Assembly: GCF_030504955.1 (NCBI RefSeq)
Contig: NZ_JAUKTR010000003.1
Location: forward strand, 62,001 to 126,000
From: Peiella sedimenti
Lineage (GTDB): Bacteria; Pseudomonadota; Alphaproteobacteria; Caulobacterales; Caulobacteraceae
DNA length: 64,000 bases
Direction of reading: 5' to 3'
Shown in pieces: positions 35,172 through 44,697 of the stretch. A program made the translations under genes and the position numbers. The notes under the pieces were generated by a model. That model saw only the letters and a program-made list of their open reading frames with translations, did not search any database and was not told the origin of the DNA. Position 1 is the first letter of the stretch, and each line of letters opens with the position of its first letter.

Positions 35172-36064
35172 GCGGCGCTCCGAGCGTCCATGAGCATGGA
35201 GAGGAGCCGGGCCAGCGTCTCGGGCAGTTCGGCGCGCGGCACCACCTTGTCCACCATGCCCTTTTCGGCCAGGTACTCCGAGCGCTGGAAGCCCGGCGGC
35301 AGCTTCTCGCGAATGGTCTGTTCGATGACGCGCGGACCGGCGAAGCCGATCAGGGCGCCGGGCTCCGCCAGATGCACGTCGCCCAGCATGGCGTAGCTGG
35401 CGGTGACGCCGCCGGTGGTCGGATCGGTCAGCACCACCAGATAGGGCAGCTTCGCCGCCTTCAGCTCCTGGATGGCCAGGGTGGTGCGCGCCATCTGCAT
35501 CAGGGACAGGGCGCCCTCCTGCATGCGGGCGCCGCCGGCCGCCGTGAAGCAGACAAAGGGAACGCCCCGCCGCACCGCGTCGCGTGCGGCCGCGACGAAG
35601 GCTTCGCCGGCCGCCATGCCCAGCGATCCGCCCATGAAGTGGAAGTCCTGCACCAGGACCACGGCCTCCACGCCCTGGATACGGCCGAAGCCGCCGCCCA
35701 TGGCGTCGCGCATGCCCTGGGCCTTGCGGGCCTGGGCCAGGCGATCGCGATAGGGCTTGCCGTCCGAGAACTTCAGCGGATCTTCGGGGACTTCCGGCAG
35801 CTCCAGCGGCTCGTAGGCGCCGTCATCGAAGGTGACCTTCAGACGCTGGGAAGCGCCGATACGCATATGCCTTCCCGAAGGCGTGACCCAAAGAGCCGCC
35901 TCCAGGTCCGGCCGCCAGATCATGTCGCCGGTGTCGGGGTCCTTGACCCACAAGTTGTCGGGCGTGTCGCGCCGGGCGACGATCTTGCGTACGCCGGGCG
36001 CGATGCGGGCCAGCCAGCCGCCGCGCTGGCGCTTGTCGGGATCGTTCGGGTTCCGGTCAGCCAT
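35168..36064 (-). CDS. accD: Acetyl-CoA carboxylase carboxyltransferase subunit beta
   Basis: Transfers carboxyl from biotin to acetyl-CoA, the first step of fatty-acid synthesis. 298 residues. The crotonase-fold body is standard ([30 protein letters not shown]). The N-terminal zinc ribbon has no cysteines: the usual K-C-P-x-C-G is K-D-P-D-T-G (41-46) and V-C-P-x-C-G-H-H is V-T-P-S-G-R-H. Part of trpF-trpB-trpA-accD-folC, the usual alphaproteobacterial order. Confidence 0.95.
   Translation of the reverse strand: MADRNPNDPDKRQRGGWLARIAPGVRKIVARRDTPDNLWVKDPDTGDMIWRPDLEAALWVTPSGRHMRIGASQRLKVTFDDGAYEPLELPEVPEDPLKFSDGKPYRDRLAQARKAQGMRDAMGGGFGRIQGVEAVVLVQDFHFMGGSLGMAAGEAFVAAARDAVRRGVPFVCFTAAGGARMQEGALSLMQMARTTLAIQELKAAKLPYLVVLTDPTTGGVTASYAMLGDVHLAEPGALIGFAGPRVIEQTIREKLPPGFQRSEYLAEKGMVDKVVPRAELPETLARLLSMLMDARSAA
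35178..35181 (-). promoter_or_regulatory. Shine-Dalgarno deciding the folC CTG start
   Basis: GGAG on the minus strand, within the last codons of accD, is 6 bases before CTG 35171. No comparable site precedes the downstream ATG at 35093, which supports initiation at CTG. Confidence 0.5.
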
Positions 36065-36091
36065 GGGCGCCTTCTAACGCTTCGGAACGGA

Positions 36092-36922
36092 TCAGGCGAG
36101 ACGGGCGTTGCGCACGGCCTCGGCCAGACGCCAGACCGCGGTCTCGACCCGCTCGACCGGCGAGACGCCCTCGTCGAGGGCGGCCGCGACTTCGTTCACG
36201 ATGGCCGAGCCGACCACGACGGCGTCGGCGATGCGGGCCATCTCGGCCGCCCGCTCGGGCGTGCGCACGCCGAATCCGGCCGCGACGGGCAGGCGGGAGG
36301 CGGCCTTGATCCGGGCCACGGCCTCGGCGACGGAGCCCGCGTCGGCGGACTTCACGCCGGTCACCCCGGCCACCGACACGTAGTAGATGAAACCGGAAGC
36401 CCGCTTCAGCACCATCGGCAGGCGGCGCGCGTCGGTCGTCGGCGTCGCCAGCGGGATCAGGCTCAGCCGTGCGGCTTCCAGCGCGTCGGCCAGGGCGTTC
36501 GCCTCTTCGGGGGGGCAGTCGACGATGATGGCCGCGTCGGCGCCCGCGTCCGCCGCGTCGCGCGCGAAGGCCTCGTAACCGTACGACTCCACCGGGTTCA
36601 GATAACCCATCAGCACCACGGGCGTGACCGTGTCCGTCTCGCGGAACCGCCGCACCAGGCCCAGCACGGCTTTTAGCGTCGTGCCCGCCTTCAGCGCCCG
36701 CTGCGCCGCCCGCTGGATGCTGGGGCCTTCGGCCATCGGGTCCGAAAAAGGCATGCCCAGCTCGATAATGTCGGCGCCCGCCAGGCCCGTGGTCATCAGC
36801 TGGTAGGTGGTCTCAAGATCGGGGTCCCCGGCCATGATGTAGGCCACCAGACAGGCGCGGTCGGGATTGCGCTCGAAGGGCCCGCTCAGCCGCCAGGGAT
36901 CGGTATGGGAGCGCGCGCTCAC
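36092..36922 (-). CDS. trpA: Tryptophan synthase alpha subunit
   Basis: Cleaves indole-3-glycerol phosphate to indole. 276 residues; catalytic glutamate in [12 protein letters not shown] and aspartate in [12 protein letters not shown], phosphate loop G-F-G-V. GTG start overlaps the trpB stop (GTGA), coupling the two subunits of the complex. Confidence 0.97.
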   Translation of the reverse strand: MSARSHTDPWRLSGPFERNPDRACLVAYIMAGDPDLETTYQLMTTGLAGADIIELGMPFSDPMAEGPSIQRAAQRALKAGTTLKAVLGLVRRFRETDTVTPVVLMGYLNPVESYGYEAFARDAADAGADAAIIVDCPPEEANALADALEAARLSLIPLATPTTDARRLPMVLKRASGFIYYVSVAGVTGVKSADAGSVAEAVARIKAASRLPVAAGFGVRTPERAAEMARIADAVVVGSAIVNEVAAALDEGVSPVERVETAVWRLAEAVRNARLA

Positions 36923-38133
36923 AGCCTGACCCCCAGGTGCTGAGCCACGGCGAAGATGTCCTTATCGCCCCGGCCGCACAGGTTCATCACCACGTTCCCG
37001 CCCTTGCCGACCTCGCGGGAGATCTCGCCGATCCGCGCCAGGGCGTGGCTGGGCTCCAGCGCCGGAATGATCCCCTCCAGCTTCGAGCACAGCTGGAAGG
37101 CCTCCAGAGCCTCCTGATCCGTCGCGGCGCGGTATTCGGCCCGGCCGGTCTCGTGCAGCCAGGCGTGTTCGGGGCCGATGCCTGGATAGTCCAGCCCGGC
37201 AGAAATGGAATGCCCTTCAAGGATCTGGCCGTCGTCGTCCTGAAGAAGGTAGGTGCGGTTGCCGTGCAGCACGCCCGGACGCCCGCCCTGCAGGCTGGCG
37301 GCGTGGTCCGGTCCGTCCAGGCCCCGACCGGCCGCCTCGACGCCGATCAGGCGCACGCCCTCATCGCCGATAAAGGGATGAAACAGGCCGATGGCGTTTG
37401 ATCCGCCGCCGATGGCCGCCACCACCGCGTCCGGCAGGCGGCCGGTGCGTTCCATCAACTGGGCCCGGGCCTCGCGTCCGATGACGCTCTGGAAGTCGCG
37501 CACCATGGCCGGATAGGGGTGCGGACCCGCCGCCGTGCCGATGATGTAGTAGGTGTCGTGGACGTTGGTGACCCAGTCGCGCAGGGCCTCGTTCATGGCG
37601 TCCTTCAGCGTGGCGCGGCCCGCCGTCACCGGCACGACCTCGGCCCCCAGCAGCTTCATGCGGAAGACATTGGGCTTCTGCCGTTCCACGTCGGTCGCGC
37701 CCATATAGATGGTGCAGGGCAGGCCGAAGCGCGCGCAGACCGTGGCCGTGGCCACCCCGTGCTGGCCGGCGCCCGTTTCGGCGATGATGCGCGGCTTCTT
37801 CATGCGACGGGCCAGCAGCACCTGGCCCATGCAGTTGTTGATCTTGTGCGCGCCGGTGTGGTTCAGCTCGTCGCGCTTGAACCAGATGTTCGCCGCCCCG
37901 ACGTGGTCCGTCAGGCGCTCGGCGAAATAGAGTGGGCTGGGCCGGCCCACATAGTCGCGCAGGAAACCATCCAGCTCTTCCTGAAAGGACGGGTCAGCCT
38001 TGGCGTCGGCGTACGCCTGGTCCAGCTCCAGCACCAGCGGCATCAGGGTCTCGGGCACGAATCTGCCGCCGAAGGGGCCGAAACGGCCACGTTCATCGGG
38101 CCAGGCATAGGCGTTGGATGCGGCGACGCTCAC
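36919..38133 (-). CDS. trpB: Tryptophan synthase beta subunit
   Basis: Condenses indole with serine. 404 residues; PLP lysine in H-T-G-A-H-K-I-N-N, phosphate-binding G-G-G-S-N-A-I-G and [14 protein letters not shown] start at 38133. Anthranilate made by the kynureninase-like enzyme elsewhere in the window is a precursor of this pathway. Confidence 0.97.
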   Translation of the reverse strand: MSVAASNAYAWPDERGRFGPFGGRFVPETLMPLVLELDQAYADAKADPSFQEELDGFLRDYVGRPSPLYFAERLTDHVGAANIWFKRDELNHTGAHKINNCMGQVLLARRMKKPRIIAETGAGQHGVATATVCARFGLPCTIYMGATDVERQKPNVFRMKLLGAEVVPVTAGRATLKDAMNEALRDWVTNVHDTYYIIGTAAGPHPYPAMVRDFQSVIGREARAQLMERTGRLPDAVVAAIGGGSNAIGLFHPFIGDEGVRLIGVEAAGRGLDGPDHAASLQGGRPGVLHGNRTYLLQDDDGQILEGHSISAGLDYPGIGPEHAWLHETGRAEYRAATDQEALEAFQLCSKLEGIIPALEPSHALARIGEISREVGKGGNVVMNLCGRGDKDIFAVAQHLGVRL

Positions 38134-38175
38134 GCTTCGTCTCTTCTGGCTTCGCGGCCAGGGGGAGGGGCCGCC

Positions 38176-38826
38176 TCAGGCGCTCTTTACGGCGCTCATG
38201 AACGCCGAGATCAGCCGGGGGTCCTTAACACCGGGGCTCGTCTCCACGCCAGAGGAGACGTCCACGGCCGGGGCCCGGGTCCGGCGCAGCGCCTCGGCCA
38301 CGTTTTCGGGTCTCAGGCCGCCCGCCAGCAGCCAGGGCCCTCCGGCTCGCCAGTCCTCCAGCAGCGACCAGTCGAAGGCCTGGCCGTGACCGCCGGTGCG
38401 ATCCGTTCCCTTGGGCGGGCGGGCGTCCAGCAGGACCGCGTCGCAGGCGGCCGAGTAAGCCGCCGCCCGCCTCAGGTCTTGAGGCGAGGCGACGCCGACC
38501 GCCTTCCAGACTTCGACGCCCAAGCCTTGCGCGAACAGACAGGTCCCGGGGCTCTCCCGGCCGTGCAGTTGCAGCACGTCGGGCCGCACCCTCTCGACCA
38601 GGGCGGCCAGCTCGTCGGGCGAGGCGTCGGCGGTCAGGGCGACGATCCCGGCCCGCCCTCTCGCCGGTTCGGCCAGGAGGCGCGCCTGCTCGGGCGAGAC
38701 GGTCCTGGGGCTGGAGGGGACCAGCACGAAACCCAGCCAGTCGGCGCCGGCGTCCACCGCCGCGCTGACCGTCTCAGGCGTGGACAGCCCACAGATCTTG
38801 ACCCTGACGTCGTTCGGCGGGGCCAA
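38176..38826 (-). CDS. trpF: Phosphoribosylanthranilate isomerase
   Basis: Third step of tryptophan synthesis. 216 residues; catalytic cysteine in V-K-I-C-G-L, aspartate in the L-T-A-D-A strand, and L-Q-L-H-G. Start is TTG 38826, directly abutting the TGA (38827-38829) of the upstream lipoprotein gene with no gap, so reinitiation by the same ribosome is likely. Forty-two bases upstream of trpB. Confidence 0.95.
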   Translation of the reverse strand: MAPPNDVRVKICGLSTPETVSAAVDAGADWLGFVLVPSSPRTVSPEQARLLAEPARGRAGIVALTADASPDELAALVERVRPDVLQLHGRESPGTCLFAQGLGVEVWKAVGVASPQDLRRAAAYSAACDAVLLDARPPKGTDRTGGHGQAFDWSLLEDWRAGGPWLLAGGLRPENVAEALRRTRAPAVDVSSGVETSPGVKDPRLISAFMSAVKSA

Positions 38827-39303
38827 TCAGGAGATCCACATCATCCGGCACTCGCGCACCGTCCAGCCGGCCACGCCGGAAACCAACTCGCATTCCTGTC
38901 CGGCGCCGGCCAGCGGCCCCATCAGATAGCTTGTGGCCACCGTGGCGCCCCGGCTGGTGTAGCGGGGCCGCTCGAACTTGACCCAGGGCTTGAAGCCTTC
39001 GCCCGGGCGTGGCGGCGTCGGCTGGTAGGTGCGCGGGAAGGACAGACCATAACGGCTCCAGTCGCAGGTCAGCCGCCACGTCGCGCCGTTCTCCTCCACC
39101 GGGTTCCACAGGGGCAGGGGGGCGTTCTCTCCGCCATAGCCGTAGTGCTGGCGCGCCACCGCCGCGATCACGGCGCAGTCCTGTTCGGTCGAACGGATTT
39201 CAGCGCCGCCGCCGGGCCCGGGTCCGGGCATCGGTTCGGGCATCGGGGTGGCGGCGCAGGCGGCCAAGGCGGTCGTCGCCACGAAGGTGAGGCAGGCGCG
39301 CAT
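38827..39303 (-). CDS. Putative lipoprotein of unknown function
   Basis: 158 residues from ATG 39303, with AGGAGG upstream. Signal peptide and lipobox L-A-A-C (C16), then a Pro/Gly linker and a compact domain with three cysteines (Q-D-C, L-T-C-D-W, Q-E-C-E...R-E-C-R) that could form disulfides. W-R-L-T-C-D-W-S-R-Y-G-L and a late V-A-T-S-Y-L-M-G-P are notable but no family is recognised. Its stop touches the trpF start, so it is probably in the trp transcript. Confidence 0.7.
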   Translation of the reverse strand: MRACLTFVATTALAACAATPMPEPMPGPGPGGGAEIRSTEQDCAVIAAVARQHYGYGGENAPLPLWNPVEENGATWRLTCDWSRYGLSFPRTYQPTPPRPGEGFKPWVKFERPRYTSRGATVATSYLMGPLAGAGQECELVSGVAGWTVRECRMMWIS

Positions 39304-39352
39304 ATGGAATCCTCCTTTGCGCCACTAACGCGAAAGGGTCCGCCGCGTGCCC

Positions 39353-39493
39353 CTAGCGGCGCACGTCCTCGGCAGTTTCCTCCACCGCCTGGCCGGCGGC
39401 GCGCATGTCGCGGCCGATGCCGGCGATGGTGTTGCAGGCGGTCAGGCCCAGGGCGGCGAGGCCCAGAAGGATCATGGTCTTGGCGCGGGTCAT
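39353..39493 (-). CDS. Entericidin-like small lipoprotein
   Basis: 46 residues from ATG 39493, preceded by GGAGAAG. Lipobox L-T-A-C (C20) then N-T-I-A-G-I-G-R-D and V-E-E-T-A, the pattern of entericidin A/B (EcnA/B) membrane lipoproteins. The family acts as a membrane toxin-antidote pair in enterobacteria, but in Alphaproteobacteria it is usually a single gene of unknown role. Same strand as its neighbours on both sides. Confidence 0.82.
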   Translation of the reverse strand: MTRAKTMILLGLAALGLTACNTIAGIGRDMRAAGQAVEETAEDVRR

Positions 39494-39546
39494 GGCGAGC
39501 TTCTCCAATCGGCTAAGCTTATGGAGCGGGCGCGGCGCCCGCGCAA

Positions 39547-40077
39547 TCAGTAGACCCCCGGGGCCGAGATGGAGTTGCCGCTGAACGTCAGACGGAAGCG
39601 CAGTTCCTCCGGCCCGTCGTAGCCGACGATCGGCGCGGCGGCCTCGCCCATGCAGCCGATACAGGGGGGCGGGCGGTTCAGGTTCGGGGAGACGTCGATG
39701 CCCACGCCCCAGAACCAGTCGCGCCGAGCCTCCAGCTGCAGTTCCGCCTGGCTGATGAGCCGCCCGCCGCGCCGCAGTTCGGCCCGCACCCGCACCGAGC
39801 CCTCTGAAGCCGTGGGGAAGTAGCCAGTTTCGTTCACGACCTCGTTCAGGGGGCGAAAGTCTCGCTCTGTGATGCGCCGCGTCCCGCGCGCGTCCGTCAC
39901 GGTGATGATGAGTTGGTCGTCGGCGAACTCGCCGCGGCGATAATCCACGAAGACAATCTCGGAAGCGGCGCCGGTGTGCTGGGGCCGGTATTCGCTGGGG
40001 GGCCTCTCCGGCGAAGGCGTTGTGGCGCAGCCGGTCAGGAGGGCGGCCGCCAGGACGAGGCTTGAGACGATCCGCAT
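39547..40077 (-). CDS. Putative lipoprotein of unknown function
   Basis: 176 residues from ATG 40077; signal peptide and lipobox L-T-G-C (about C17). The body is beta-rich (I-V-F-V-D-Y-R-R-G-E-F; L-I-I-T-V-T-D; V-R-V-R-A-E-L-R-R-G-G) with a C-I-G-C motif near residue 145 that could hold a disulfide or metal. No known domain. GGAAGAG precedes the start. Divergent from gnnB, 169 bases away. Confidence 0.68.
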   Translation of the reverse strand: MRIVSSLVLAAALLTGCATTPSPERPPSEYRPQHTGAASEIVFVDYRRGEFADDQLIITVTDARGTRRITERDFRPLNEVVNETGYFPTASEGSVRVRAELRRGGRLISQAELQLEARRDWFWGVGIDVSPNLNRPPPCIGCMGEAAAPIVGYDGPEELRFRLTFSGNSISAPGVY

Positions 40078-40246
40078 GGAACTCTTCCTTCGAAACCGAT
40101 GCGTTAAGCCCGGCGGAGGCGTTGCGGTTCCCGAACCCTCCGACACAAGCCGTCGCCAAGCGTGAACGCCGCGGGCGTGGCGCGGTTGTCGGGCGGTGGT
40201 TAAAGAGCGCCCGCGCAGGATCGGCGCAGAGCATTCAAAGACGACC

Positions 40247-41401
40247 ATGAGCATCGCCTTCATCGACCTCCAGGCCCAGCGCCGCCGCATCGGTCAGCGC
40301 ATGACCGACGCCATCATGGCCGCCGTCGAGGGCGGCGCCTGGGTGATGGGTCCGCAGGTGCGCGAGTTCGAACAGAAACTGGCGGACTTTGGCCGAGCCA
40401 GGCACGCCCTGGGCTGCGCCAATGGCACCGACGCCCTGGCCCTGCCTTTGCGCGCCTGGGGGATCGGGCCGGGCGATGCGGTGTTCTGCCCCTCCTTCAC
40501 CTTCGCCGCCACGGCCGAGGTGGCGCCCTGGTTCGGCGCGACCAACGTCTTCGTCGACATCCTGCCGGACACCTACAACATCGACCCGGACAAGCTGGAG
40601 GCGGCCATCGCCGCCGTGAAGGCCGAGGGGCGGCTGAAGCCCCGCGTGGTCATCGCGGTGGACCTGTTCGGCCAGCCGGCCGACTACCCCCGCCTTCGCG
40701 AGATTTGCGACCGCCACGGGCTGAAGCTGATCGCCGATTCCGCCCAAGGCTTCGGCTGCACCCTGAACGGCGCGCATCCGGTGAAGTGGGCTGACATCAC
40801 CACCACCAGCTTCTTTCCGGCCAAGCCGCTGGGCTGCTACGGCGACGGCGGGGCGGTGCTGACCGACGATGACGACCTGGCGCAGATGATCGACAGCTGC
40901 CGCGTGCACGGCAAGGCGGTCGCCCGCGACCTGGAGGGCCGCACCTTCGATCACGACCCCAAGTATCTGAACATGCGCGTGGGCGTGAACTCGCGCCTGG
41001 ACACCATCCAGGCCGCGGTCCTGATCGAGAAGCTGGCCGTCTTCGCCGACGAGATCGAGGCGAGAAACCGCATCGCCGCCCGCTACAACGAGCTGCTCGC
41101 GCCCCACGTGGCCGCCGTGCCGCAGGTGATCGACGGCGGCGTTTCGGTCTGGGCCCAGTACGTCATCGAGCATGAGGCGCGCGACCGTCTGGCGGCGCAT
41201 CTGCGCGAAAAGGGCGTGCCCACGGCGGTCTATTATCCGATTCCGCTGCATCAGCAGCCGGCCTTCAAGGGCGATCATGTGGGCGCTGGCGGCCTGCCGG
41301 TGACGGAGGCGAAGGCGGATGTGGTCCTGGCCCTGCCCATGCACGCCGACTTGGACGAAGCCACCCAGGATCGGATCATCGACGCCGTGAGGAGCTTCTG
41401 A
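40247..41401 (+). CDS. gnnB: DegT-family sugar aminotransferase, GnnB-like
   Basis: 384 residues from ATG 40247. PLP sugar aminotransferase: F-I-D-L-Q-A-Q at the start, G-C-A-N-G-T-D-A-L, D-S-A-Q-G-F-G and the Schiff-base lysine in S-F-F-P-A-K-P-L-G-C-Y-G-D-G-G-A. It is immediately followed by a sugar-nucleotide 3-dehydrogenase-like gene. That pair matches GnnA-GnnB, which make UDP-2,3-diaminoglucose for lipid A. Caulobacter lipid A is known to contain 2,3-diamino-2,3-dideoxyglucose. WbpE/WlbC-type activity on a uronic acid is the main alternative. Confidence 0.82.
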   Translation: MSIAFIDLQAQRRRIGQRMTDAIMAAVEGGAWVMGPQVREFEQKLADFGRARHALGCANGTDALALPLRAWGIGPGDAVFCPSFTFAATAEVAPWFGATNVFVDILPDTYNIDPDKLEAAIAAVKAEGRLKPRVVIAVDLFGQPADYPRLREICDRHGLKLIADSAQGFGCTLNGAHPVKWADITTTSFFPAKPLGCYGDGGAVLTDDDDLAQMIDSCRVHGKAVARDLEGRTFDHDPKYLNMRVGVNSRLDTIQAAVLIEKLAVFADEIEARNRIAARYNELLAPHVAAVPQVIDGGVSVWAQYVIEHEARDRLAAHLREKGVPTAVYYPIPLHQQPAFKGDHVGAGGLPVTEAKADVVLALPMHADLDEATQDRIIDAVRSF

Positions 41402-42330
41402 TGGAGGATCAGCGCCTGAGGATCGGCGTCGCCGGCGCCGGGGTCATGGGCCGCAACCACGCCCGGGTGGCGTCCGAGCTGCGCGAGGGCCGCCTGACCG
41501 CCGTGTTCGATCCGGACGGCGCGACGGCCCAGGGCGTGGCCGAGGCCTATGGCGCGGACGCTTTCACGGACGCCGAGGCTTTTCTGTCGTCGGGCATTGA
41601 GGCCGCCATCGTGGCGACGCCGAACCGCCACCACGCCGAGCTGGGCGTGGCCCTGCTGGAGCGCGGCGTGCATGTGCTGGTGGAAAAGCCCATCGCCGCC
41701 GACCTGGAGGGCGCCCAGGCCCTGATCGCGGCCGCCGAGCGCTCGGGCGCCGTGCTGATGGTGGGCCACGTCGAGCGCTTCAACCCGGCGGTCGAGGCGG
41801 TCAAGCGCTCCATCGCCGACGACGACATCATCTCCATCCAGATCACCCGGGTCGGCCCCTTCCCGCCGCGCATGGGAGAGGTGGGCGTGGTCATCGACCT
41901 GGCGGTGCACGACATCGACATCGTCCGTCACCTGACCGGGTCCGAGATCGTCGATGTCCAGGCCCAGCTGGCCCGCACCCACGCTGATCGCGAGGACACG
42001 GCGCTGCTCCAGTTCCGCACCGAGAGCGGCGTGATCGCCCAGATCAACACCAACTGGGTCACGCCCTTCAAGGCGCGCATCCTCCAGGTGGCGACACGGC
42101 AGAAGTTCGTGGTGGCCGACCTCATCACCCGCACGGTGACCGAGAACTTCGGCTTCCAGAAGGACGGTTCCTACTCCACCCGCATGGTCAACGCCTGGCC
42201 GTCCGAGCCCCTGAAGAAGGAGCTGGAGGCCTTTGTCGAGGCTTGCCTGGGTCGCGCCGCCCCCGCCGTCACCGGTCAGGACGGGCTGAAGAACCTGGAA
42301 GTGGCCTTGAAGTGCCTCGACGGGCGCTGA
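41401..42330 (+). CDS. gnnA: Gfo/Idh/MocA oxidoreductase, UDP-GlcNAc 3-dehydrogenase (GnnA-like)
   Basis: 309 residues. Rossmann motif V-A-G-A-G-V-M-G-R-N-H, catalytic E-K-P near residue 95, and G-H-V-E-R-F-N-P, which is characteristic of UDP-GlcNAc 3-dehydrogenases. It should oxidise the sugar C3 before GnnB transaminates it. One-base overlap with gnnB (TGATG) shows coupling. Acts in the cytoplasm ahead of LpxA; no lpx gene is nearby. Confidence 0.83.
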   Translation: MEDQRLRIGVAGAGVMGRNHARVASELREGRLTAVFDPDGATAQGVAEAYGADAFTDAEAFLSSGIEAAIVATPNRHHAELGVALLERGVHVLVEKPIAADLEGAQALIAAAERSGAVLMVGHVERFNPAVEAVKRSIADDDIISIQITRVGPFPPRMGEVGVVIDLAVHDIDIVRHLTGSEIVDVQAQLARTHADREDTALLQFRTESGVIAQINTNWVTPFKARILQVATRQKFVVADLITRTVTENFGFQKDGSYSTRMVNAWPSEPLKKELEAFVEACLGRAAPAVTGQDGLKNLEVALKCLDGR

Positions 42331-42340
42331 GGACCTAAGC

Positions 42341-42472
42341 CTACTCCAGCGCCAGCAAGGCCAACACCGCCGTGACCAGGGTCAGGGCGGCCAGCCCATA
42401 AACGGCCCAGAAGGCCAGCGGGCGCGACGGGTTCCGCACGCGCCGCGCCGGCTTGATCTCTAGCGGCTCCAC
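42341..42472 (-). CDS. Small membrane protein (43 aa)
   Basis: GTG 42472 to TAG 42341-42343 encodes 43 residues: a basic N-terminus (K-P-A-R-R-V-R-N-P-S-R) and one hydrophobic helix (F-W-A-V-Y-G-L-A-A-L-T-L-V-T-A-V-L-A-L-L-A-L). GAGGCGG precedes the start. It follows mmsA by 10 bases on the same strand. Short, so confidence is limited, but composition and spacing look genuine. Confidence 0.5.
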   Translation of the reverse strand: MEPLEIKPARRVRNPSRPLAFWAVYGLAALTLVTAVLALLALE

Positions 42473-42482
42473 CGCCGCCGCC

Positions 42483-43985
<1,503 letters not shown>

Positions 43986-44082
43986 GGGGAAACTCTCCAG
44001 CAGGGCGCGCTCACTCAGGGCGCGCGGTCGTCGGCGGCGGTCTTAGCGGCTGGGCGCGGGCGGGGCTAGGGGGCGCGCCGCC

Positions 44083-44697
44083 TCAGCCCGGGGTCAGGGC
44101 CCAGAAGGCGGCGTAGAAGCCGATCCAGCCTCCGACATAGAGGCCCAATGTGGTGCGGGGGGTCAGCCGGCCTCGCAGCGCGCCGCCCAGCACGGCGAAG
44201 CCCAGCGCGATCAGCATGAAGCGGGGCAGCCGGGCGCCAGGCGTGGCGGCCGCCAGCTCGGCTGCGGAGATGTTGGTCCGGGGGCCGGCGGCGGCGTACA
44301 GCTTGTAGGGCTTGCCGGAAAAGGCCGCGAACAGCATGCGGTCGCGCCAGTCGTCGGACTGCAGGTCGGCGGCGGCCGCGGCGACGGCGCCCTGCGGCAC
44401 GGCCGGCAGGCTTTCGATCAGGCGTTCCACGCGCGCCGGCTCGCGCGCGCTCCATGCATAGAGCCCCGCCCCGCCCAGCCCAGCGGCGAGGGCGGCCGCC
44501 AGCCCCGCCAGAACGCCCGCCCGCCAGCCGCGCCTCAGCGCGATCCAGCCGATCGCCACGTCGGCCACGATGAAGAACAGCGACGCCTCAGCCGCGGCCC
44601 AGATCACGGGCAGTGCGGCCAGGGCGGCGTCGCCCGGCCGGAAGGCTCTGGGCTCAGTCGCCAATCCAGCGATCCAGCCAGTCCTCGACCGTGTCAT
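44083..44697 (-). CDS. Integral membrane protein of unknown function
   Basis: 204 residues from ATG 44697. About four to five helices, with W-A-A-A-E-A-S-L-F-F-I-V-A-D-V-A near the N-terminus (a polar E-A-S-x-F-F pattern recalling DedA/YqaA proteins) and a closing L-Y-V-G-G-W-I-G-F-Y-A-A-F-W. A soluble segment of about 70 residues lies in the middle. Its first 44 bases overlap the end of the S9 peptidase gene, suggesting translational coupling. Family not assigned. Confidence 0.65.
   Translation of the reverse strand: MTRSRTGWIAGLATEPRAFRPGDAALAALPVIWAAAEASLFFIVADVAIGWIALRRGWRAGVLAGLAAALAAGLGGAGLYAWSAREPARVERLIESLPAVPQGAVAAAAADLQSDDWRDRMLFAAFSGKPYKLYAAAGPRTNISAAELAAATPGARLPRFMLIALGFAVLGGALRGRLTPRTTLGLYVGGWIGFYAAFWALTPG

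Noticed and set aside
37519..39516. 665-codon plus-strand frame over trpB and trpF
   Set aside because: Covers two unmistakable minus-strand genes and their lipoprotein neighbour; no domain in the translation.
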